DNA from: Rugalucina vietnamica
Taxonomy: Eukaryota; Mollusca; Bivalvia; Lucinida; Lucinidae
Length of the DNA: 64,000 nucleotides
Reading direction: 5' to 3'
NCBI GenBank assembly: GCA_964017185.1
Contig: OZ024874.1
Span: 53,100,856-53,164,855 of the forward strand
The notes below the pieces were generated by a model, which had not been told where the DNA came from, ran no database searches, and worked only from the letters and a program-made list of their open reading frames with translations. This document shows positions 24,541 to 33,800 of this stretch, in pieces. The position numbers were made by a program, and so were the translations under genes. Numbering within the stretch: the stretch's first letter is position 1; the number at the start of each line of letters is the position of its first letter.

Positions 24541-25011
24541 TGAGCCGCATCATGAGAAAAACGGATTTTAGCCTATGCGAAAACAAAGACGCAGATCAGC
24601 TGTGCAGCAACTGCACAGCTGATCAGTACTTTGTGTTTGCTGCTTGGATTTTACAATTCCTCCTCTACGGAAAATTTCAAGATTTTAACTTTATTCCGAG
24701 ACTGTACTGGCCGGTTTGTGTCACACCAGGCCCTGAGGTTATAAAACTTTTTTCAAGCTCAGCTCAGCTGAGCATGAAATTTCAACTGCTCATAAATACT
24801 GAAATAACCCAAATATTTTGAAACTGAAGGTTTAGAACTCCAATGTCTGTAATTTATCCTGCTAATAAATGTTAAAATGCCAACAATTGTTGGCATTTTA
24901 ACATTTATGAGCAGAATAAATTTTAGTCTCAGCTGAGCTGAGCATGAAAAAAGTTTTATAACCTCGGGGCCAGGTCCGAAACCTGAAGACCGTTTTTTTT
25001 GCTTCGCAGCT
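24541..25011. mobile_element. MITE family A, copy 4, split by a family B MITE
   Basis: The left part runs from GAGCCGCATCATGAGAAAAA to TTTGTGTCACACCAGG; the sequence resumes at CCAGGTCCGAAACCTGAAGA and ends near GCAGCTCATA. A family B element (24731-24969) sits between with a CCAGG duplication, so family B moved after this copy was already in place. Confidence 0.8.
24731..24969. mobile_element. MITE family B, copy 1 (nested)
   Basis: Inverted ends CCCTGAGGTTATAAAACTTT and AAGTTTTATAACCTCGGGG, with inner AGCTCAGCTGAGC palindromes on both sides. Flanked by 5-bp direct repeats CCAGG (24726-24730 and 24970-24974). Centre: GCCAACAATTGTTGGC hairpin. Second copy at 58411. Confidence 0.85.
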
Positions 25012-25083
25012 CATATCTTGATTTCATTTGTTTCGTTTTACCGTTTTGAATGGTTTTGAAATATTGTGATGATATCGTTTCAG

Positions 25084-25180
25084 AGCTGCCTCCATTGCCC
25101 AGAGTGCCACAGATTCTAAACGACCACGACTTGTGATCTGGCCAGAGTGGAGTGATGCTGATGTTAATGCTGAAAAATGG
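25084..25180 (+). CDS. ADGB: androglobin exon 2 (common acceptor exon)
   Basis: Acceptor GATATCGTTTCAG, donor GTGAGT. One base completes the first-exon codon, then 32 codons: AASIAQSATDSKRPRL, then VIWPEWSDADVNAEKW. The PLWPEW/DIN.EKW-like core is a hallmark of the androglobin N-terminus and identifies the gene. It ends in phase 0. All eight candidate first exons share the phase this exon needs. It lies just upstream of the calpain-like region in the protein. Confidence 0.9.
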
Positions 25181-25995
25181 GTGAGTTGCATAGTTTGAAA
25201 CAAGAGTTGATATAAACATGTAGGAAGGTCTCAGTTAATAGTTAGTGTGAGCAGTTTATTAGGACACTAGGTTTTGCTTTCAGATGCATGAACAATGGTT
25301 TTGTCAATTTTTCACAAGCTTGTATAATCTTAAGTTGGTCATAGTGCCTTGAAAGTGTATGTCTGATAAGCATATAATTAAGCATAATTATCTACCAGTA
25401 TACATGATGCCCATCTAAAGCTGGTACATGTACATGTAATTGCAAAACATGTTCTCAAAGATGGTAACATTAGACTTACAGTAGCCTTCAGAATCATCAT
25501 CATCATGGAGACTTTATTTTTTTTTATTTGAAACTAGAGGTCTTGTACTATCTTGACTTAATTTTGAATGAAACAGCAGTTTTGCATGTCACATACTTCC
25601 TAAAAATTTCCAGTAGGAATTTCATCAAAATGTGAAAAACGTCCCTTCATGCTCCTCAGTGAAAGTGAAACGAAATACATCAAAATGATGAAGACTCTTG
25701 AAAGTCCATTCATTACATATAAAATGTAGGTGTAATTGTTCTCTGATAATTCTTTTAGAACCCTTACAGAGAGGTAGGTTTATTGTTGAAGACGTTTATG
25801 TGTACACATATTTTTCCATGATATTTTGTTTTGTTCACATTTTTTTCTACTTTTGGTTATGAATTATTATTTTTTGATTTACATCATGTGATATATCAGT
25901 TAAGGTTAACAGTCTCAACCTTATTCTGTATATGGAAGGTTTGAAATATTTAGGAAGCAGTTCCATGACATTAAGTGTCAAAATAGTCTGCAAAA

Positions 25996-26355
25996 ATATG
26001 AAATGTTACTTGTATGTTACACATGATTTGAAATATCCATAAATAAAATGTTATGTGTATGTTACACATGATTTGAAATATCCATAAATAAAATGTTATG
26101 TGTATGTTACACATGATTTGAAATATCCATAAATAAAATGTTATGTGTATGTTACACATAATTTGAAAAATCCATAAATCAAATGTTATGTGTATGTTAC
26201 ACATGATTTGAAAAATCCATAAATCAAATGTTATGTGTATGTTACACATGATTTGAAATATCCATAAATGAAATGTTATGTGTATGTTACACATGATTTG
26301 AAAAATCCATAAATCAGATGTTATGTGTATGTTACACATGATTTGAAAAATTCAT
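25996..26355. repeat. 45-bp tandem repeat, about 8 copies
   Basis: The unit is ATGTTATGTGTATGTTACAC followed by ATGATTTGAAATATCCATAAAT. Because the period is a multiple of three and has no stop in one minus-strand frame, it opens a 122-codon frame reading MCNIHITF.LWIFQI over and over; this is a satellite artefact, not a gene. It lies in intron 2. Confidence 0.9.
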
Positions 26356-26764
26356 TAAAATTCTCCCAGAGCCCTGTTATGGAAGCCTTTCAATATCTTA
26401 ACCTAACTAGGAATATGTTGTGCCTCATCTGTAGATTTATACATGTACACATCTATGGAATAGCTTGATGCTATGTTAAGTTGTATAATGATTTAAAAAC
26501 AGCAAAACCACAATATACTGAGTTTACAAAGATAAACAGCAACAATCATCTTGTCTTCTTTATATTATTTTTAGTTTGTATCTAAGAAGACTGACATAAA
26601 AATACTTTGGTTTGCTTTTTGCCAGCCTCCATCATTTTGCTCTGTTCCCAAATATTTTTATTTCCTGTGTGTGAACAGTGAGTTACGAAAAATATATTTC
26701 CCAGAATTATTTGAGTTAGAACATGTCAAACAAACATATTTTGAGGGTTTTATCATACTTTCAG

Positions 26765-26812
26765 GACACAACTCACAAGGGGAAAGAGAAAGACAAGGGC
26801 AAGTCACCCGTG
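26765..26812 (+). CDS. ADGB: androglobin exon 3
   Basis: Acceptor TTTCAG, donor GTAGGT. Sixteen codons in phase 0-0: DTTHKGKEKDKGKSPV. It matches the Lys-rich GAKEKDK..KSPV segment that follows the EKWD motif in vertebrate androglobin. Linker between the N-terminal motif and the calpain-like region. Confidence 0.85.
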
Positions 26813-27480
26813 GTAGGTAGTCAAAAATTTTAAGTTAAGAAGATCTGATATACTTTTTGGCATTTCATTTGTCATATTAAGAATTAAAGATACAGCCTGT
26901 ATGTAACAAACAAATTGAAATCTGACATTATAGTAATGCCAAAAATATTATGAATAAGGACATTTTTCTATAGAATGGTTCATATTTCCATTATCCAGGC
27001 TTATTTTTAATCAACATTTTCTTGTGACATTATGAAAGCCTTTTGGGGAAAAATGAGAAGGAACGCAAAGGACTTTTTACCATATAAATAACTTTTTACC
27101 ATAAATAATTTAGAATTTTAAAGTAAGAGTATTTCAGTTTGAAAATCTACACAATTATAATTTTCCATGCTGAACCAGTGAATTTTGACAAAAATACATG
27201 TAGGTCTAATAGTACACTGTATAAGCGGCAATATAGAACATGTAATTTCAAACACACTCACATTCATGATTCTGCATATTAGATTGCCAAAAAGCATGTG
27301 TTGACAATCCTGATCATTCAATTTATGTTTGGTGATCACCGTTTTTGCAATCTAAAACAAATTGTTTGGCAAGAGCTGTTTAGTAAATCAGATGGGTTGT
27401 TCGCAATTGTCACTAATACAGAGTGAAAAGTAAAAGAAGTCATAATTTCAGTTGAAGCAATGAGATACTCTCTGTTCCAG

Positions 27481-27579
27481 GTTCAGCACTCATTTGATGA
27501 TCCCGAGGGTAAAATTGAGATGCCCCCTACCATGAAGGTGGATCACTGGAAAAGACCACAAGACTACATCACAGAAAAG
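27481..27579 (+). CDS. ADGB: androglobin exon 4
   Basis: Acceptor TCTGTTCCAG, donor GTATCA. Thirty-three codons, phase 0-0: VQHSFDDPEGKIEMPPTM, then KVDHWKRPQDYITEK. The F.DPEGKIE.P and WKRPQD motifs are conserved in androglobin. Confidence 0.9.
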
Positions 27580-27779
27580 GTATCATTAAGTTTTCAAAGA
27601 TTTTTTAAGTGTACTTGAAATTTTTATGTACATACTCTATTGTCCTACCTCCTGATGATACAAAAGATATGGCAACAATGAAGAATGTGATCAGATATCA
27701 TCTGTAGGAACAGTAGGCAAGCTTATACTAACATATGGTTAATTCGGCAGTTTTAATGAGAACAACTTTTGGTAATATT

Positions 27780-27905
27780 TGCTGCGGTAGTCTAATGGAT
27801 TCGCATAGCAATGTGGAGGTTGCCGATTCAATATAGTGAGGCTGGTACATGCCTGTTGTATTGATGACAAATGATTATGTTCATCCTGACGTAATTAAGG
27901 CAAAC
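27780..27905 (+). repeat. possible degenerate tRNA-derived SINE
   Basis: GCTGCGGTAGTCTAATGGAT resembles a tRNA A-box region, and GTTGCCGATTCAATAT a decayed B box. No clear tail or duplication. Weak. Confidence 0.25.
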
Positions 27906-28074
27906 CTCCCATAGGAGGTGAATTTTTTTTCACCAATTCAAAGTTTATGCTATTATGATGACTAGCTAATATTGAATTGTTTTGTTATGTGTTGTTTTTT
28001 TTTGGCTCACAAATTTTTATCCTTGGTAATTTTAAAAATAAAATAAACTTTCAGTAATGTCCTTTGATTTTCAG

Positions 28075-28152
28075 ACCCCAGCAGTGGTAGACCCTGATGG
28101 TATGAACACATTTGATCTCATCACAAAGAATGAACATCTACATGAAAGTGAG
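28075..28152 (+). CDS. ADGB: androglobin exon 5
   Basis: Acceptor TTGATTTTCAG, donor GTAAGA. Twenty-six codons, phase 0-0: TPAVVDPDGMNTFDLITK, then NEHLHESE. Corresponds to the TPVVV...TFDLFSANEHLL segment of vertebrate androglobin. The next exon lies 13.7 kb downstream because of a retrotransposon insertion. Confidence 0.9.
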
Positions 28153-28380
28153 GTAAGAAATAGTGTGGTGTCTTTGTCCTCTCAATTTTTGCAACATATG
28201 CTATAACTCGTAAGATGTTTTCTGAAAAAAAAAATAAATAAAAAAATAAAAAAAAATCTTTTTTACAAAACTTATACATCATTTTGTTGGGTGTTTAAGC
28301 TCTGTTATGGCACACTCAAGATTGGATGTCCTTGTTTTAAAATTTGACCATTTAACATATTCTTAGGGGTGCCTGCTTAG

Positions 28381-30468
28381 TGTGGTAAACCTCAGGTTTT
28401 GACAGGTCTTGACTTCCAATTTTCCATGTAATTTTTGTGTTTCTTCATGTTTTTATGTATTTTGTGCATTTATTATAGTATTCTTAGATAGTAGTTGATA
28501 CAAGGCACATTTCCTGCAGTTTTCACACCTTTTGGACTGATTTTGAATGAGTTTTTAGCACTTTTATGTATATGGCGGTAATTAGACTTTGTAGTGACTC
28601 GTCCTTCAAATACTTTTTCAGTCCTAGCAAACTTATTTTTTATGCAATTTTCATGATTTTTGGTAAAAGTATAGACATTTATGTATTCTTTGCAACAGGC
28701 TATCAATCTTTAGCAGATTCTTCATATTTAAGATGTAATTTAAGGGAATCATAGAATTTTTGGGCCTGTGCTTTTTAAGTGACTGACTGAATTATTTAAT
28801 TAAATAGACTTTTTCTGGTGAGAAAACTTTTTAAATGTGTACTATCATAAATGCATTGGTTTTAACTTTTATAACATTTAAGGAAATCTTAGATTATTTA
28901 GAATTTACTTTAGTTCTCTTCTTCATTTTCTGTAAACCTAAGGGACCTTTTTGCTTGACACTACTGTGTCACCTTTAACACCTCTAAAGTTGCAATTTTA
29001 AGGAGGCAGATGTGTAAATTTTTGGTTCTGGAACTGGAAGAGTCCATTTTTACTAGGTTGAGCAGAATTGTGTTGAAATTTATAGACTTTAAAATGGCTT
29101 TTTAAAATGCTTTTTGTTACATGTATTGAAAGTTCTTGTTATGTTTAACACTGTATTAGTAACAATTTTTGCATATTTTGCATATTTAAGCTTAAAAACC
29201 TGTTTTTTGTCTGGGAGCAACCATTTATGTACTAGGTAAGACAGGTAGCATTTTAGGGTATATAAGGGGCTGTTTTTGAGTTTTCTTCACTTTTTGGATT
29301 ATTATTCTGTGTGCTTATTCTTCTCTGGATTAAAGTGGTAATTCTCTATTGGATTAATTAATTATTTATTTTCTTATTTTTTTGGACTTATAAAAGTTTT
29401 TACTTTTTGAGCATTTTTTCTTAGATTTTCTCTAAGTCCGCAAAACTTTTGAACTTAGCCATTTTTTGCATACTAATACTTTCTCTGAAATTGTCTAAGT
29501 CTGCAAAACATTTTAACTTAGTTAATTTTGACATAGAAATATTTTCTTGGAAATTCACTAAGTCTGTTAAAGTGCAAACACTTAGAATTTTCTTCTAATA
29601 GCTAAATTGGTAATTTCTTTTGAGAAACTAGCTTAGTAAGTGTTTCAAAATGTGGCCTTTAATTTTGGCTTTGATTCTAAATTTACTTGTAAATCTAGCA
29701 ATTTTTTGTGCAGTTGTCTGTGGAATCATCATGTATTATTTTGGTTCTTATTACTCTCAATATCAGTATATGGTTAGAGCAGGAGAAATATGCCTAAGAG
29801 TCATGGACAGATTGTGAGATTTTAATTACTAATTGATGTCCTCATTCTCAGTAAATTAGTTTCATAATTTGTCTTTATTGTTCATACTTTGTTTACATGT
29901 ACTGTATGCCTTGTTGAAGAAAGAAATCAAAAAATGACAAATTATATTCAAGAAATCCATTTCCTTGTTACGTGGTCATTTTAAAGGGCTTAACAAGCAA
30001 GAATTAAGCTTATAGTTTTTATAAGTTTAAGCCTGGTTTGTTAGAAGAGGAATTTCGGACTTGTCCTCAGATTCTTTCATGAAGATTTGGTCATTATTAC
30101 AGATGTCCTAAAATGAAGTCCGTGGTGTCGGCAATCCTGGTAAAATAAAATTCCCCAAATCCTTGATTTGGACAAAACTGTAGTTCTAAGCACATCCGAG
30201 TCTGAATAAACCCCCCAACTGCGTCAGAAATTATGAGTCCTAAAACCGTCTTCAGGTTTAGGAACGCAGCCTGTTAATCTTCGCAGGAGTTTAAAAGGTA
30301 GGCTCCCGCCAATTTTAGCAAGGTTTATACAAACTGTGCGCCGGTCATTAAAACATTGTCTCGGATCTGTACACTTAAAAAGAGTCTTCAGGTCTCGAGA
30401 CGCAGCCTGCTAATCTTTTCCGGAGTCTGAAGTGCAGGCTCCTGTCAATTTTAGCCAGGTTTACAACA
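28381..30468 (+). repeat. 5' LTR
   Basis: Starts TGTGGTAAACCTC and ends GGTTTACAACA. It contains a TATA box at 29259-29266 and two AATAAA signals at 30144 and 30205, so U3 is about 0.9 kb. At 2.1 kb it is long for a Ty3/gypsy element. Short frames inside are identical in both LTRs and are not genes. Confidence 0.95.
29259..29266 (+). promoter_or_regulatory. LTR TATA box
   Basis: TATATAAG in a GGGTATATAAGGGG context, the best core promoter in the LTR. Transcription would start about 30 nt downstream, upstream of both AATAAA signals. The 3' LTR copy is at 40484-40491. Confidence 0.6.
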
Positions 30469-30470
30469 AT

Positions 30471-30488
30471 TGGTGTCAGAAAGTGGGG
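30471..30488 (+). promoter_or_regulatory. primer-binding site (tRNA-Leu type)
   Basis: TGGTGTCAGAAAGTGGGG begins 2 nt after the 5' LTR. It is nearly complementary to the 3' end of tRNA-Leu (…CCCACTTCTGACA plus CCA), with one extra A in the AAA run. It would prime minus-strand DNA synthesis. Confidence 0.75.
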
Positions 30489-30604
30489 ATTTCTCTACTT
30501 TGGTTTTTGTTAATTTTTGATAAAAGCTAAAAGAGTAATCACAAAATTAAAAGAACTATCAATCAATTACAACATTGATTCGCCATAAGCATTTTTTATC
30601 AGTT

Positions 30605-30754
30605 GGAGGAAATCGCATCTCAGGCGACCCTCCTTCTCAGTTTCATTTTAAGCATTTTTTATCTGTTGGAGGAAATCGCATCTCAGGCGACCCTCCTTCT
30701 CATTTACATTAATTGCTATTCACCTGGAGGAAATCGCATCTCAGGCGACCCTCC
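30605..30754 (+). repeat. three identical hairpin repeats in the gag leader
   Basis: A 29-nt unit occurs at 30605-30633, 30668-30696 and 30726-30754. Each unit is GGAGG AAA TCGC, a 7-nt ATCTCAG loop, then GCGA CC CTCC, giving two stacked stems (TCGC/GCGA and GGAG/CTCC). They lie between the primer-binding site and the gag start, where packaging and dimerisation signals sit in retroelements. Confidence 0.8.
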
Positions 30755-30839
30755 TTGTTGAAACATTTAGTTTTCATCTCCAATACTACTGTGTTGAATA
30801 TTTTGATTGTGGGACTAGTGCTTCAGTTCAGTGAACAAA

Positions 30840-33800
30840 ATGGAGTTAAGATCAAGAAATTTGCCCCCACCTGTTGAGAGTAGAAGTCCTCAGTCTGCTG
30901 AGTCTATGTTGATTGACTGGGACAGAGAAAGAGAAAAATCAAATGAGGCATCAGGAAGTGGATCACAAGAGCATGGTCACTTTGATACCTATAGAGGTGC
31001 CTCAACACAACGTGGTATCTCACCTATAAGGCTTGGGCGTGACAGTCCAGATCCTTTTGAGGACCAGAATCAGAATATGACCCACTGGGGAAACACAATG
31101 CGCAATCCAGACAGAGGTCGAACAGTTGATTTTGATGAGACCTTCAGAGGATACCTTAAGCGTTCACCTATAGAGGAGCGTGGTAGGTCAACAAGTCGGC
31201 CAATGTTAAGAGAAGACAGAAATATGTTCCGCCCTGTGCAGACTGATGTCAGGGAAAGGAATTTCCAGGCATCAGCATTCGGTCAGGAAAATTCTCCAGT
31301 AAGACCAACATCAACATTCCGTCGGGAAAGTTCTCCAATTCGACCAATTCCTAGAATTAATGAAAATATGCCATACAGGGAACCAACAGTGCCTAGGACA
31401 TCAAGAGTTTATGATGAGGTTCCATACAGACCATTGGATTATAACAGAATAAGACCCCAGAATGTGTATACTAGAGGTTATGATTATAGGCCTCAGTATA
31501 ATAATGACATAAAGCCCCGGCCACCTTCCTTTGATGGCAAGCCCGATGCATGGGAGCCCTTTCTCATGCAGATACAGTTAATGTCAAGGAGTTTTGGGTG
31601 GCCAAATGACAAGTTTAGGGACCAACTTATGTTTGCCCTTAGAGGTGAAGCATTACTATTTGCATCTAACCTCCCAATCGATGTGCGTGAAGATACAGAC
31701 TTGCTGCTGCAAGCTATGGAACAGAGATTTGGACAGTGTTTGCTTGCAGAGACACATAGGGCCAACTTGAATAACATCAAGAAACATTCAAAAGAAACAA
31801 TCCAGCAATATAGTGCAAGAGTGAATCAATTAATGACCCGTGCCTACCCTGGTATACAGGGTACAGGTATTTTTGAGAATTTAGCTATTGAGCATCTTCT
31901 TAAAGGGCTACCAGACCAGAAGATGGCTTATGACATTCTTACCAAGAAGCCAAGGACCTTATCTGAGACAGTGGACATGATAACTTGGCATGAGGCTTGC
32001 CGTCAACAGACTATTAAAAATTCAGGTGTGCGCCAGATTGAGAGTGATATGTGGGATTACAGTTCCGAGGATTCCGAAGAAGAATCCCAAGTCATGGACT
32101 TAAGACGAGTAAATGGAAAGAAGATGGTGACAGAAGAAAGGATAAACCAGCTCTGGCGAGACATGAAAACCTACCTTACCCAGCAGATAGAAAAAATGAC
32201 CACTGGAAACTCAGAAGAACATAACAGTAATGAAAGTGGGGAAACCCCTAGGAAAAAGACTCCCTATAAAGACCTAATCTGTTACAGCTGTAATGAACGA
32301 GGTCATATTTCCCCTAAATGCCCTGACAGTGCGGAAGGGGATTACTTATTTGAACCTGTTGTTATAAACAGATTAATTGGTGCAAAATCAGTGGTAACAC
32401 CCCACAAAAATCGTGTGCCGGTGCGGTTAATCAATCCTTCAAATGTGCCTACAAAAATTCCAAAGAAAACAGTTATTGGATATCTTCAGGAGGCTGATGA
32501 TGTACAGAGTACTGGCTGTAGAATAATTAATTCAGAAATGATGGATATTCCTGTCTACAGGCTAAGGGAAGATAATTCTTGTGTTGTGAAAACCGAGGAA
32601 ATATGTTCTGTGGATCACCCCTCAAAAAATGTGGCCGAGCCCAAAATGCCAGAAGTAGTTCTTGAAAGTATCGCCGAGGAGGATGAACATGGACAAGAAA
32701 GTGATCCATACTTACACACGGTGCCAGAACATTTGCGAGGACTTTATCAGAACAGTCTTACAAATTTGAAAACAAATGACGAGAAAAGGCAACTTGCTGA
32801 GATGCTCATTGAGCATCAAAATACTTTTGCCAAAACACCTACAGATCTGGGGAGGTGCTCTGTTCTTAAGCACAAAATAGATGTAGCTGGTGCCGCCCCA
32901 ATAAGACAACCTATGAGGAGAACACCTCAAGGCTTTGAAGAAGAGGAAGAAAAATATCTGAAGGATCAGCTTGAAGCTGGAGTGATCAGGCCGTCTAATT
33001 CTCCCTGGAGTTCTCCTACAGTGCTTGTTAGGAAAAAAGACGGAGGTGTACGCTGGTGTATTGACTATCGAAGAGTGAATGACGTGACTGTAAAGGATGC
33101 TTATCCGCTCCCTCGCATCGATTCATGCCTCGATCAGCTGTCCTCTGCAAAACTGTTCTCTACACTCGACCTCCAATCGGGATATTGGCAGTTGGAGCTG
33201 GAGGAGGAATCGAAGCCAATTACAGCCTTCATCAGTAAATACGGCCTGTACGAGTACAACACCCTTCCATTTGGTCTCTGTGGGGCCCCCTCAACTTTTC
33301 AGAGAGCTATGGAGCTTATCGGACGTGGCCTTCAGTGGGAAGCTATCTTAATTTACCTAGATGATATAATTGTCTTAGGTGCAAATTTTGATGAGCAATT
33401 GAGTAGGCTCAAAGAAGTGCTAACTAGACTAGCCAACTCAGGCTTAAAACTCAAGGCATCCAAATGTGAGCTCTTTAAATCGGAAGTGTTATTCCTCGGC
33501 CATGTAGTAGGACAAGATGGGATTCGCCCAAATCCAAAGTTAGTTGAATCTATCCAGAACTGGCAAGAGCCTACATGTGTTAAGGGTATTCAGAAGTTTG
33601 TAGGACTTTGTAACTACTACCGTCAATACATTCTGAACTTCAGTGAGCGTGCTGCACCTTTAACACAGTTGACTAAGAAAGATGTTCCCTTCCAGTGGAA
33701 CAACAAAGCACAGTGTGCATTTGATGACCTCAAAGGAGCACTATGTGACCCCACAGTTCTAGCATATCCGCGGGATAACTCAATGTTTATCCTCGATACA

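Larger units (their letters stand above)
20775..25083 (+). other. ADGB: androglobin intron 1 (after E1h)
   Basis: Bounded by GTAAGT and a TTTCAG acceptor. Holds a 1.5-kb foldback element (21817-23281), a tRNA-derived SINE on the minus strand, two family A MITEs and a nested family B MITE. GAGTTGCGCACTT words near 21220 and 21420 and an inverted GCGCAACTCCATG near 21774 hint at another small inverted-repeat element. No other gene seen. Confidence 0.6.

Noticed and set aside
25971-26339. 122-codon minus-strand frame of MCNIHITF.LWIFQI repeats
   Set aside because: Product of a 45-bp satellite whose period is a multiple of three.
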